Source: Oppiella nova (Eukaryota; Arthropoda; Arachnida; Sarcoptiformes; Oppiidae). From it: a stretch of DNA of 22,067 nt. Shown here one piece after another: positions 1-11,200 of this stretch. The notes beneath the pieces were generated by a model that searched no databases, was not told the origin of the DNA, and was given only the letters and a program-made list of their open reading frames with translations. The stretch lies in the NCBI GenBank assembly GCA_905397405.1, contig CAJPVJ010000634.1:1-22067 (forward strand), written 5' to 3'. The translations under genes were made by a program, and so were the position numbers. How positions within the stretch are numbered: the stretch's first letter is position 1; the number at the start of each line of letters is the position of its first letter.

Positions 1-803
1 AATCACCGAAAATGTAGTGCTATTCTGATAATGGAAACGAATTTCGTGTCATTTCTCTTATCATTGCTGTTAAGGAATAGTCATATCCGTAGTCCACGAA
101 TCACTCCATTCCCTCCCATTTATCGATTCGTTCAATACATCTCACAAATGCTATAAAAGAGCTTTTATTCTGTAGAAAATCAATGCTATAATCATACTAT
201 ACTGTAGTATTATATAATGCAATCTTCCTTATGAAGTATATTTGTATTGATTTAATAATATTTGAAACGAGTGTTTGTTTTTAACCTTTATTTCTAAACC
301 TTTAACAAAAATTGTTTGCTATATTCTGTTAATGTTGCATTTAACTATATTTTTATATTAATACCATATAAAATATTTATTACAATGTTCAGTCTATTTA
401 GTCTATTAGAGTTAGCAATAAATTATTATTTATCTCAACATATTTATTCCTAGAAAGTTGGTGACTATATTGAAATGATACTGCTACAATTTCTATGTAA
501 CTGTAATTTTATTAAAAGTTATTTAAATTAATAACAAAAAAGCAGTCATTCATTAAAAGCATGATTTGATTTCTGGACACTCTATTGGGAAATATTAAGA
601 GTATATCAGTTCCTACGGGAACTTATTTAGAAATTGTTTCAAAAAGTTCATTATATGTTATGGACTACTTTATTAAGTAAAATAACTAATGATTTCAATA
701 TTAAAGAATTAGGTGATGCCATACAGTTTTGTCTCCTCGAGAGTGTATTTTAGAATCTCTCGGAACCACTAAACTGTAAGCAAAAGAATAAGTTGTTATC
801 AAG
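1..803. other. AT-rich gene-free flank
   Basis: No open frame of useful length, splice-bounded exon or RNA gene is visible here. Two small fold-back sequences are present. One at 608-623 has AGTTCC and GGAACT arms around a TACG loop. The other at 723-777 has ACAGTTT/AAACTGT outer arms and CGAGAG/CTCTCG inner arms. The second lies in a stretch noticeably richer in G and C than its surroundings. Nothing ties either to a gene. Confidence 0.6.
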
Positions 804-1245
804 AAATGAGATAACAATCCAATTCCCAGTCCTATAATTCTGAACTTGTTTTCCAAAGATTTGTAGCTATTATTGTAATAAATGTCTAATTTATCATAAA
901 AAGAGATTTCCGAGTGATTTATAAAAGAAATGACTTACGGCCACAGTCTTGAACAGACCTCAGCTCAAGATCATATTAATTCTTGTTATCTAAGATCTAT
1001 AGCAAGTTTATGTTAAGTCTAATTAATGCATAAACACACATACAATGTCTCATAATTTAAACCTTTCTCTGAAAGGTTTAGAAAATAAATTCAAAAATAT
1101 TTTAAGACTGATTCAGATTTGTTGTCTATCAGTTACTTTGTAAGACAGAATTATGATGGTCAAATATAAATTGTCAGGGTGTATTAATAAGTTGGAGATC
1201 ATGAGATTAATACAACTATGAATGTAACAAATTGTTATCTCATTT
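804..1245. mobile_element. Possible small non-autonomous element with short terminal inverted repeats
   Basis: The segment starts AAATGAGATAACAAT and ends ATTGTTATCTCATTT, a perfect 15-base inverted pair at 804-818 and 1231-1245. The second copy (1388-1830) has the same ends with one change. There is no coding capacity inside and I found no matching target-site duplication in the flanks (ATCAAG left, GTTAGA right). It could be a MITE-like relic, or chance fold-back in AT-rich DNA. Confidence 0.25.
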
Positions 1246-1972
1246 GTTAGATTAACTTCTAAAGACTTTCTTATTCTCTAATTCTGTATAGTATTATGTT
1301 TGTGACAAGTATTGTAAATAAGTTACGGTTTTAATTGTGATTGTGATTAGATTATTGCAATAAACTACAAGCAATAAATATTTGACAAAATGAGATAACA
1401 ATCCAATTCCCAGTCCTATAATTCTGAACTTGTTTTCCAAAGATTTGTAGCTATTATTGTAATAAATGTCTAATTTATCATAAAAAGAGATTTCCGAGTG
1501 ATTTATAAAAGAAATTACTTACGGCCACAGTCTTGAACAGACCTCAGCTCAGGATCATATTAATTCTTGTTATCTAAGATCTATAGCAAGTTTATGTTAA
1601 GTCTAATTAATGCATAAACACACATACAATGCCTCATAATTTAAACCATTCTCTGAAAGGTTTAGAAAATAAATTCAAAAATATTTTAAGACTGATTCAG
1701 ATTTGTTGTCCTATCAGTTACTTTGTAAGACAGAATTATGATGGTCAAATATAAAGTGTCAGGGTGTATTAATAAGTTGGAGATCATGAGATTAATACAA
1801 CTATGAATGTAACAAATTATTATCTCATTTGTTAGATTAACTACATTTCTGAAAGAATAAGAGATTAAGACATATCATAATACAAACACTGTTCATAACA
1901 TTTATTCAATGCCAAAATTAACACTAACACTAATCTAATAACGTTATTTGATGTTCGTTATTTATAAACTGT
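804..1972. repeat. Direct tandem repeat, period about 585, second copy with a complemented tail
   Basis: Copy A runs 804-1387 and copy B 1388-1972. Positions 804-1258 and 1388-1843 match directly with seven differences that I counted, one of them a one-base insertion. The first 128 bases (804-931 and 1388-1515) are identical. The last part of copy B (from 1845) is not a direct copy of 1260 onward but its complement in the same orientation. The 98-99% identity resembles allelic divergence. A natural recent tandem duplication explains the direct part but not the tail. A pair of unmerged haplotype segments in the assembly explains the direct part better. Confidence 0.9.
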
Positions 1973-1976
1973 TTTA
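1845..1976. other. Parallel (non-reversed) complement of 1260-1391
   Basis: Reading both segments left to right, every base of 1845-1976 is the Watson-Crick complement of the base 585 positions earlier, with no mismatch over 132 bases. For example, 1333-1343 AATTGTGATTG faces 1918-1928 TTAACACTAAC. This is not an inverted repeat, because the order is not reversed. The partner is the end of the first copy of the 585-base repeat. If the segment join is at 1972/1973, 128 bases belong to the segment end and four match by chance. Confidence 0.95.
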
Positions 1977-2295
1977 ATGATACTTCACTAATCTATACGA
2001 TCTTCTAATTATAGACTAATAGTTGTAAATTATTATATCCGTATGAGTTATTTTATAGCTTTTTATTAAGCACTGTATAACAGCAAAAATGGTTTAATTT
2101 ACTCAATAAATTAGCATCACTTTTAATAATTATATCATAAACATATTCTAACCACTATTAAATTATATGATTTTTAAACTACTGATATAATATTTTACAT
2201 AAATAAATTGAAATAATAAAATAAATTCAGAATTAATAAAATAAATAGGAAGTTTAATAGATTTGGCATAACTTCTTTGCGCTGTAAGAAAATAA

Positions 2296-2300
<5 letters not shown>

Positions 2301-2337
<37 letters not shown>
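2301..2337. repeat. (CT)n microsatellite, 37 bases
   Basis: Pure CT dinucleotide tract in the first copy of the surrounding repeat. The matching tract in the second copy is shorter (2724-2752, 29 bases). On the minus strand it would translate as Arg-Glu repeats, which is meaningless. Confidence 0.95.
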
Positions 2338-2340
<3 letters not shown>

Positions 2341-2718
2341 ACAACTCTTAATTGTAAAAATATCAAGGAACTTATTTTATTTATTACCAATAATTAATCT
2401 TACCTTTGATTCAAATTAAATTATAAATCATATTTAACTACCTAGTACAAACTATATTTGTATTATCAGTATTGCTGTAGTAAGTTACTGAAAAGAATGT
2501 ACCGTAATACTGTTGAAATAACATAAAACTAAAATTGTATTGAAAAATAATTTTATTCAATAATCAAATACTAGATTACATGGAAATGCAAATTTAATAA
2601 ATTAGCATCACTTTTAATAATTATATCATAAACATATTCTAACCACTATTAAATTATATGATTTTTAAACTACTGATATAATATTTTACATAAATAAATT
2701 GAAATAATAAAATAAATT

Positions 2719-2723
<5 letters not shown>

Positions 2724-2752
<29 letters not shown>
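2724..2752. repeat. (CT)n microsatellite, 29 bases
   Basis: Shorter counterpart of the tract at 2301-2337, directly abutting the shared 128-base start of copy 2 because the 68-base block before the tract is missing here. Confidence 0.95.
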
Positions 2753-2755
<3 letters not shown>

Positions 2756-3137
2756 ACAACTCTTAATTGTAAAAATATCAAGGAACTTATTTTATTTATT
2801 ACCAATATTTAATCTTACCTTTGATTCAAATTAAATTATAAATCATATTTAACTATCTAGTACAAATGATTTGTATTATCTGTATTGCTGTAGTAAGTTA
2901 CTGAAAAGAATGTACCGTAATACTGTTGAAATAACATAAAACTAAAATTGTATTGAAAAATAATTTTATTCAATAATCAAATACTAGATTACATGGAAAT
3001 GCAAATTTAGTATTGCTGTAGTAAGTTACTGAAAAGAATGTACCGTAATACTGTTGAAATAACATAAAACTAAAATTGTATTGAAAAATAATTTTATTCA
3101 ATAATCAAATACTAGATTACATGGAAATGCAAATTTA

Positions 3138-3617
3138 ATGCATGAAAACTTTGACAACTAATTTGTATTTCACTTACAAATCAAACACTTTCCATATGAA
3201 TAGAAATCTCAATAACTATATACACGAATTGAAAGCCAATAAATATCAATAATAATAATAATAATAATTAAACATTAATAGTAAAACCGATTCTTAAAAA
3301 CTGGTAAAATTACTGAATAATCAAATGACCGAATATTCGAGTCCACAACCAAAAGCCGCCTTTCAGTGAAAACATAGATATAAAGTATATATTATTCTGT
3401 GATTTGTATAACAAATGAATGTTTTGATACAATGAAGTGTTAGATAGTCTTTAAAAATGGGCAAAACTATTGGCCGAATGTTTTGTATAAAACAATAACT
3501 GATTTGTGACAAAACATCAGTTAGTATCATAAAATGTTATACAATATGCAAACATATGTTTTTATAACAAAAGTTTAGAAAATGTTCAAAATTTTAATAA
3601 TTTAAGTAATGATGGAC
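3138..3617. other. AT-rich DNA downstream of syndapin, probably including its 3' UTR
   Basis: No coding signal. A short AAT trinucleotide run lies at about 3248-3268. The syndapin 3' UTR must begin just below 3618 on the minus strand. I see no canonical AATAAA in the first 300 bases after the stop. The nearest on that strand lie in the repeat around 3092 and 2964, so the transcript end is undetermined. Confidence 0.5.
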
Positions 3618-6600
3618 TCATTGATGGTGAAGGACTTCAATATAATTAGCCGGATATAGACCTACGCGACCGTCCTTTCTTCCTTTACACCTGTATTTCA
3701 ATTAATTACATATCATATGAATAAAACTGTTTTCAACCATTAGCCGCTCACTACATACCAGCCCTGTTCGTCCTCGTCCTCCAATTTCTCGAATACATCG
3801 CCTGAATAACGGATGTCACAAATTAGTCATAATATTGACAACAGTGTCCACATGATTGAGACAAACCCTGTTTGAAAGTCAGTTCGTCAGCTTCAGCACC
3901 GTTGTAGTCATACAGGGCTCGAACGGGAACACCGGGTTCGCCGCTATCAACGAGTGGGTCATGTCCATAGTCGTCATCCCATTGCTCCTCGTCATCAAAG
4001 GGATTCACTTCTTGTTTTCCATTGCTATTGAAATATTTTCAATGAAAACAACTGATAAATGAATTAGAGGTTCGGGACATACGTTCTCTTAATATCGTTT
4101 TGTTTGTCCATTTTGTGTCCGTTATTCACAGAATTCTTGTGAACATCCATTCTGTGCTCCAATAGTGTGATATCATTTGTGTTCAAACCTTCAGACAATA
4201 ACTTTTTCTCCTTCTTTGAGATGTGTTGCAGTTCTGGTGTATATTCCTATAAGAATTCAATTGGTTTTAAAGACAACAAATAAGATTATATTTAATGGCA
4301 TTTAATTTATAAGATTTCATTCAAAAGGCCAAATACACCACAAAAGATGAAAAGGATATAAAGTCATTGGATTTATAGTTTGCTTACTATAAGAAAGACA
4401 TCAAAAAGAACTTCAAATACGCTAATATAATATAATTAATTACGGTATTATAGGTTATGAGTTGTACTTTAATACCGGTATATACTGTAAGAATATCAAA
4501 ACTCTCATAATTAACTTATACCTAATAAAATATACAAACGTTTATGAATTGAATAAAATGAATGATTTGCAATTTTAAATATCATAATGAATATTTTAGA
4601 TATTAAACAATAGTCGATATTAAATATTAAATAACGGAATAATAATAAAATATCTAATTGTATTGCATAAGAAATCTGACCACATTATCGAGTAATCAAA
4701 TAAAATTTAAATTCAATTCAAAGTATGAAAAATATTTTGAATGCGTTAGTTGCTGGATATAACCGGATCGTTAAAATCATGTAAAAATGTCAATGAAATT
4801 GCAATTATGCATGAATTGCAAAGCAAAACCATGTTTGCTTAAAATTGTATACAAATTAAATATTTAGCCACGACTTATTTGTTTGTCCATTTTGTGTCCG
4901 TTATTCACAGAATTCTTGTGAACATCCATTCTGTGCTCCAATAGTGTGATATCATTTGTGTTCAAACCTTCAGACAATAACTTTTTCTCCTTCTTTGAGA
5001 TGTGCTGCAGTTCTGGCGTATATTCCTATAAGAATTCAATAGGTTTTAAAGATAACGAATAAGATTATATTTAATGGCATTAAATTTATAAGATTTCATT
5101 CAAAAGGCCAAATACACCACAAAAGATGAAAAAGGATATAAAGTCATTGGATTTATAGTTTGCTTACTATAAGAAAGACATCAAAAAGAACTTCAAATAT
5201 GGTAATATATTTAATTAATTACGATATTATAGGCTATGAATTGTACTTTAATACCGGTATATACTGCAAGAATATCAGAACTCTCATAATTAACTTATAC
5301 CTAATAAAATATACAAACATTTATGAATTGAATAAAATGAATGATTTTGCCATTTTAAATATCATAATGAATATTTTAGATATTAAACAATAGTCGATAT
5401 TAAATATTAAATAACGGAATAATAATAAAATATCTAATTGTATTGCATAAGAAATCTGACCACATTATCGAGTTATCAAGTAAAATTTAAATTCAATTCA
5501 AATTGTATGAAAAATATTTTGAATGCGTTATTTGCTGGATATAACCGGATCGTTAAAATCATGTAAAAATGTCAATGAAATTGCAATTATGCATGAATTG
5601 CAAAGCAAAACCATGTTTGCTTAAAATTGTATACAAATTAAATATTTAGCCACGACTTGCCTTCAAGTTATAAAATATGTGAAAACAAAATGAGAAGAAT
5701 TGGATAGTTTTGAAAACATAACAAAATAAATATGCAAATAAAAGTGTCGGGTGTCAAACACGGGTGCAAATCAGTCTTAATATATAGTTCGCAAACTTAG
5801 CAATGTATGAGTTGATGGAAACATTTTCATTTGTTAGTCATATCATGCAATAAAAAGCGGTTGAAATACTGAAAATTAATTCGTGTGTTAATACAGAGAT
5901 AGTTCATCAGAAAGAGTGAGACAAAAGCCGTGAAACCCTTTGAGAAAATGGTTTGAATAATGAAATTACAGGCAATTCTTCGTTGAATTTTTGTTGGTTT
6001 ACAAGTTGTATACCATTTTCGGGAACAGCGGGGCTTTTCTTAGTCTTTCCGATTATATCCCGAAATTCCTCGCAATACTCCTATTTTGACGAATTGATTA
6101 CAAATGAAGCAAAACAAGACAAAAATGGTGAACAAAAATAAAAACATGCAAAACATGTCAAAAATGCTGTAAATTCAAAGTCAATATTTGCCACAAATAG
6201 AAAAAAATCAATTCATTAAACATAACGAGAGATTACCTCAAATTGAGGCCAATTCATAGCCATTCCGACCCCAAAGTTGTTGGACCACCACTTGAGGTCT
6301 TTGTTTGCATCGGCGTTCTGAATGGTATGTCTGTATTCTTCGTAGATTTGAGGTAATTCTGGAGCTTTTGAAATATTAAGGCAGCCGTGAATTGCAAACA
6401 ACATGTCTTTAACAAAATTTAGTCGCTTTTCTTCAAACTCCTGGCATTTCTCGAAGACGACAGTCATGTCTTCCATGTATTTGGCGTTATAGTCATTGAT
6501 TTCTCTGAGCGACGCCTCGTATTTCTCTTTAGTCTTTATGACGTCTTCTTTAGATTTGGTTACTCTGTCCTGAAGTTTCTTCACCTAAAATGCAAGTCAA

Positions 6601-7327
6601 ACACAAATCAATTAAAAAACATTTTAAGTCCTAATTGAGAGTAAATGTTATGAGACCTGATCGGGGGATAGGGATGTATCTCCAGAAGCGTTTCGCTCCT
6701 GATTAATGGCAGTCCTTTCGTTTTTGCAGGCGTTGTGGTAATCGATTTTGCATTTGTTTACTTTCGATAGGATTTTAGCCCACGGTTTCTGTGCCTTTAA
6801 ATACATAATACAATCGATTTAATACGCAAACAATGGACACACGTTTTGACCCAAATGTTGAGTCGTAACAACAAAACCGCAATAATATATGCAATCAATT
6901 GCTTCATAAATACTTTTTTGAAGGCGTCGTCAAACTCTTTCTTCTCCTTCAGCGCAAACATAGACGTATGGAAGTTGTCTTTTTGCCACTGTTTTATCTG
7001 CGAGATAATCGTCTGCGAGAGGTTGTCCTTCACCTTCATGTGCAGATCGCACCGGCGCTCGGCCTCAGACAGCACGGCCTTCCACGCGGCTTCGGTGGTG
7101 CCATATTCCGGGCCCTTTTCGATCAGTTCGTTCCACTTCTTAGACCACGTCCGCAGACTTTTCGCATAATTCTGCTCAATATCTGCCCTCTCTTTGATCA
7201 AAAGAGTCAAATCATTGAATAGTTTGTTGCCGTCATCCGTGCGTTTAGTGGTCTTCTTGTAGTTTCCCGGCTCCCAGAAGCTGTCGGAGCCGGCGATCAG
7301 CATCGCGTCGTCGCTGTGGTGTGACAT
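3618..7327 (-). CDS. Synd: Syndapin / PACSIN, F-BAR and SH3 domain membrane-bending adaptor
   Basis: Coding exons, minus strand: 7327-6914, 6794-6657, 6584-6237, optional 6080-5970, 4246-4083, 4024-3867, 3801-3759, 3690-3618. All have GT-AG borders and matching phases, giving 445 residues (482 with the optional exon), near the usual PACSIN length. Residues about 15-290 form the F-BAR domain; the AQKPWAKIL stretch at 139-147 is characteristic. An acidic linker carries an NPF motif (362-364) of the kind bound by EH-domain proteins. The SH3 domain (about 389-441) shows ALYDY (391-395), the binding Trp422 in DEQGW and YPANY (434-438). The family curves plasma membrane and links endocytosis to dynamin, WASP and actin. 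The start ATG at 7327 opens the family N-terminus (DSFWEPGNYK) and follows a 5' UTR acceptor. Exon at 3801-3759 must splice at GTATGT inside the Trp codon; reading on gives a premature stop and loses half the SH3. Confidence 0.95.
4099..5658. repeat. Direct repeat, period 779, carrying syndapin exon 4 and intron
   Basis: Copy 1 is 4099-4876, copy 2 is 4878-5658. They are identical over the first 127 bases (4099-4225) and the last 127 bases (4750-4876), with scattered substitutions and small indels between. The repeat holds exon 4, its acceptor and several hundred bases of intron. The small plus-strand open frame at 5160-5393 is repeat noise: the equivalent frame in copy 1 is interrupted. Confidence 0.9.
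4864..5025 (-). pseudogene. Broken second copy of syndapin exon 4
   Basis: The acceptor and first 49 codons of exon 4 are repeated (5025-4878) with only two differences, both silent (CAA/CAG and ACA/ACG). The copy is cut after DKQ, loses the last 16 bases and the donor of the real exon, and runs into ISRG and a stop at 4866-4864. If spliced in, it would give an F-BAR-only protein without SH3. It lies inside a 780-base direct repeat whose ends match over exactly 127 bases, so it may be an allelic or assembly duplicate rather than a real second exon. Confidence 0.8.
5970..6080 (-). CDS. Synd: Syndapin cassette exon (37 codons, phase 0-0)
   Basis: Between exon 3 and exon 4 the minus strand has an acceptor (GTCAAAATAG), a 111-base open stretch and a donor (CCT then GTAATT). 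It encodes a segment beginning EYCEEFRDIIGKTKK and containing GIQLVNQQ. This aligns with the post-F-BAR segment of other PACSINs that follows PQFE. Exon 4 begins similarly (EYTPELQHISKKEKK), so the two look like related exons. This exon starts and ends in phase 0 and exon 4 starts in phase 0, so including or skipping it keeps the frame. It cannot replace exon 4, because exon 5 needs a phase-2 donor. I infer an included or alternatively spliced exon; transcripts would decide. Confidence 0.75.
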
Positions 7328-7355
7328 CCCTTTACATCAAATCTCGGCGTCTATT
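7328..7355 (-). other. Syndapin 5' UTR part of the start exon
   Basis: Upstream of the ATG the minus strand reads TTGATGTTCAG, a plausible acceptor with G at 7356, then 28 non-coding bases to the start codon. So the gene probably has at least one further non-coding exon upstream. One candidate ends at 8017, where GAAG is followed by the donor GTAGGG and preceded by a GC-richer stretch to about 8045. That candidate is weak. Confidence 0.4.
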
Positions 7356-8232
7356 CTGAACATCAAACACATCATAAGTCTTATGTTTTTCAACCATTTA
7401 TTCATTAATCAAATTAAAATTAAGCAAAAATTTTCCTCAAAATATGAAACATTTTAAAATTTAAATCTAATTATAAATGTAAATAATTTGTGTAACGTAT
7501 AAACTATAACAACGTTTCAATGATTTTATCGCTTAATATTCAATAAATTAATTATTAATAAGACTTCATATTTAGCAACAAATCGATTGCCTAACACTTC
7601 AATGAATACACACCACGAAAGTCATAAAAGTAACATAACATTACAAAACATACCGTATTTTCCTATTTACTATATTTCTATGGCTTTGTATTGAATACGT
7701 TTCTAAATGAATTGATTTTTTTTCTATAGAAATCTTCAAAATATTAAATAATAACCGATAACTAACTGAAATCAATAACAATAATGTAATTTAAAACGGA
7801 GATTCAAAATGAGATCAAAGCTGGACTCAAGTCAACAATTAAAGTATAAAACAAAAGTTTAAAACACAACCCATTGTTATGACTTCGAGGGTATAATTGA
7901 TTAACATTTCAAAAACAGTTAACTCGTAAGTAATTGTTGGCAAACTTGTGCAGAAAATGACAAAATTCAAGACCTCCCCTCCCCTTAAACAACAACTACA
8001 TGATTCTGATCCCTACCTTCATTGAGCCCTCGCTTTCTGGCAAAATATTTAACATTTTGCAATTCAGTAAAAGTCGGATCAATAAAACATTTTAATTAAA
8101 TTAGAAATATATTAATTTTTCAAATTTATCGATTGGTTTAAGTATAAATTCAATGTTTTGTAGAAATTTAACATAATTTCCCTTTAAATGTACTTCCTTT
8201 TGGTGAATGATTCAAAAAAGGATTTTGTCATT

Positions 8233-8275
<43 letters not shown>

Positions 8276-11200
8276 GAACATACAGTATATTTCTAATTGT
8301 ACTCAATATTAGAGCAAAATATATTAAATTAAAGTTGTAAACATAAAAAATCTAATGATAACTAAAATGAATGCTCTTTTTATTATGAAAAATGAATTTT
8401 AGTTTTAAATTGAGCACAAATTTATAAATCAAATATTTATTAAATTAGCAAACTTTAAAAACATATACGAAAATTGAATTGATGACAGAAAAGGGCAATA
8501 ACTATGAAGAAATAGTAAGTCTACTGATTGACCAAAAAAGTAAACCCAATTTCAAAATCAAATGCAAATGAATGTGAGAGAAATGTGGCATCAATTGAGT
8601 GGGAGATTAAGTGTTGACTACAAATTAGTTATAACCCTAATTGAAATTACTATTTGCGGTTATAAGTCGCCAAAAATTATATAATAATATTATATCTATT
8701 TAATGGCTACAAGAGCTGAAAGGGTTGGCCTACAGAGCGACCACAATAGGAGCATAAAGAGTGCGAAAATCAATGAACGGAAGAGAGAAAACTTAATTAA
8801 ATGGAGAGTTAAAGTAAATCATAGGGTAATCATAGGGTGCGGTGTTTTCGATGAATGCAAAACAAATCTTCAATACAAAGACATGACATTAAAAAAGCAA
8901 ATCAAATAAAAGAGCGAATCGACGCTTATTTCGTACATTAAGTGTACATTCATTTGACTAAACGATTGTCTTATAAGACATAACATTATAACAGTAAGAG
9001 AGGCACACATTCGCCACTTTCTCATTGCTTTTTTGTGTTACATTTGAGTCAATAGTTGTACAAAGTTTGCTCCAAATTGAAGTAATACTCGATTACAATT
9101 CAAACAATACAATGCAAAATATTGCTAAACACATCATTATGTAATGTTTACACCATTTAGTAAGTCATAGCGTGGATAACGTAAAATTATAATTAACGCC
9201 AAACATTACTTTGAATAAAACTGCATAATAATCACTACAAGTATTGTGCTTTCAATGTAGTGCTAATCTTAAAGGCAAAAAAGGTTTGCAATCGATATAA
9301 ACTAAAAATAGTTTCAAACAATTCCTGAAAGAAGACAAATATTGAATAATAGACACAAATATTGCATTCATGTCGTGAGTACTGTCTGTTTAAAAGGCAA
9401 TATTAATGTTGTATTAAAAAATATTATAGCTTTTCAGTTGTGTACCAGTATTGAGAAAAACCTTTAATTCAAAGTTTGTATTAAATATTTAAAAGGCAAT
9501 TCTAGATAAATGGAAATACGGGTGCTTTTGATATGTTATAAAGTCATTGAAAAGTAGACTTCAATTTAATGAATGCATGACTTTATCAATAGATTACGAG
9601 AATAATAGTGTTGTAAACGAAAGACAATTATAAAAATTCTCAAGACTTTCGACTAAAATAATTAAACGCTCTTTAAATACAATTTACAGATAAGAGAGGT
9701 TTTGTCACAACTCACAGAAATGTCATTTGGATCTCATAATGGGATTCAAGTGTTGGTTAACCTGTTAGTCGTGTTACGGCTTCACAACTATTTCAATATT
9801 ACTATTACTGTAAATAACATTTAGTTGTAGTTTTTTCCTCAAAAATATTTTTGTATACATTTTTCAAAGCTTAACAAATCCTTGAGACTATGGCTCTGTG
9901 ACTATCATCAGACAAATAGTCAAATCAATTAAATATTTGGTTAACTTCTCTAAAACACACACCAATTGATTGTCAACTGAATGCACAACTATTTAATCGG
10001 CAAATCTCTATGCATTCATTCAATTGATGCCAAATAACGACTCAAATATGCGGTGAACTTACTATTGGCTTATCTCTCAGTTACTTATTATCACTAAATG
10101 TGTATTAAAACTCAGTTCACCCTTAATATCAAATGTGAAAAATCTTAACAATAAAATACCAATTGATTACACATTGGACTCGTATGAATGCATCGCTAAT
10201 ATAATTATTATAGCAAATGATTACAAAGTAATAATACATGCATTGAAATACATTGTGGGAAACAAATGGCAACTAATTCCCAAACATCAACGAAAAAACA
10301 CATAATAAATCTAATGAATTGAATTGAATATGATTTTCATGGCATTTATAGCACACAAACACTGGGAAGAAGTAATACAAGTAATAGTTGTCATCAGTTT
10401 GTGGCAAATATGTGTAAATAAAGTTCAAGTGATGCACACGTATTGCTATCAGTCATCACATACACCACGATATATGCATAGCATGTGTGACCACTAAATG
10501 CACACCAATTAGCCATCACAAGCATACCTATCATACCTATCATACCATTCACTCATTATAGCCATCAACTGATCCACAGTTCACTGAATTTGTGGTCATA
10601 TATTGTGGCAATGGATGGGTTGGTATAGTAGTGGTAGGAGTGGGCGGTCAGTCACTGTTCACTCAATTACATGACATTACTGTTAGTAAACAAATGGATT
10701 GCATAACAATGCTATTGATTACAGTATTGACTGATCGGACACTCATTGCACGGCATATGCGAGCAATTGATGGCAATAAGAGGCACACAATGACCGCAAA
10801 TAAGGCATAAATATGTCTTAATATTTACCTTCAGATGTGATCCAATCTAATGTCAGTGCCTTCAGGTTTACGCCATTAAGTGTTCACTCAATTGCTTTCA
10901 CATCAGACTCTCATACACTCTGTCAGTGATGGCATCGTATGCACTGCACTGGTAGTGGCACTGGTATGCCGTGTATGCCGTCACTACATCACTAGACATC
11001 CCTTCCCACCACTCATACACCAGTGCACTGACATCTGTACCAACGCTAACACACTATCCGTTCAGTTGAACAAACTTTTCACAACTTATCAATGAGTTTA
11101 TCATAGTATCATACTGTAGTATCATAGTATCATGGTCACTTACGCAATGCCAATTTGTGTGGTCAACAAACGTATGGCTAAGTTTTGAAATGATATGAAT

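Larger units (their letters stand above)
2105..3137. repeat. Direct repeat array: two long copies and a 128-base third piece
   Basis: Copy 1 is 2105-2595, copy 2 is 2596-3009 and a third partial piece is 3010-3137. Copies 1 and 2 are identical over their first 128 bases (2105-2232 and 2596-2723) and last 128 bases (2469-2596 and 2882-3009). Between these they differ by a 68-base block present only in copy 1 (2233-2300), by dinucleotide tract length and by a few substitutions. The third piece is an exact copy of the last 128 bases. Two alternative branches followed by a repeat of their shared end is what unmerged assembly-graph segments look like. Confidence 0.9.

Noticed and set aside
2163-2390. 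Minus-strand frame with an Arg-Glu run
   Set aside because: The run is the translation of the (CT)n microsatellite.
3741-3801. Syndapin ending in WYVVSG and a stop inside exon 3801-3759
   Set aside because: A GTATGT donor splits the Trp codon and the next exon restores CKGRK...GLYPANYIE, completing a normal SH3 domain.
5160-5393. 77-codon plus-strand frame in the syndapin intron
   Set aside because: It lies in repeat copy 2; the same frame in copy 1 is broken, and it has no recognisable content.
5970-6080. Cassette exon and exon 4 as mutually exclusive alternatives
   Set aside because: The cassette ends in phase 0 but exon 5 needs phase 2, so direct joining would shift the frame.
5953-6141. 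62-codon plus-strand frame
   Set aside because: It is the antisense shadow of the syndapin cassette exon at 6080-5970.
6846-7222. Two plus-strand frames of 107 codons
   Set aside because: Both are antisense shadows of the first syndapin coding exon.
8703-8909. 68-codon plus-strand open frame upstream of PARS2
   Set aside because: No motif, no splice support and no upstream or downstream gene structure; such lengths arise by chance in 4 kb.
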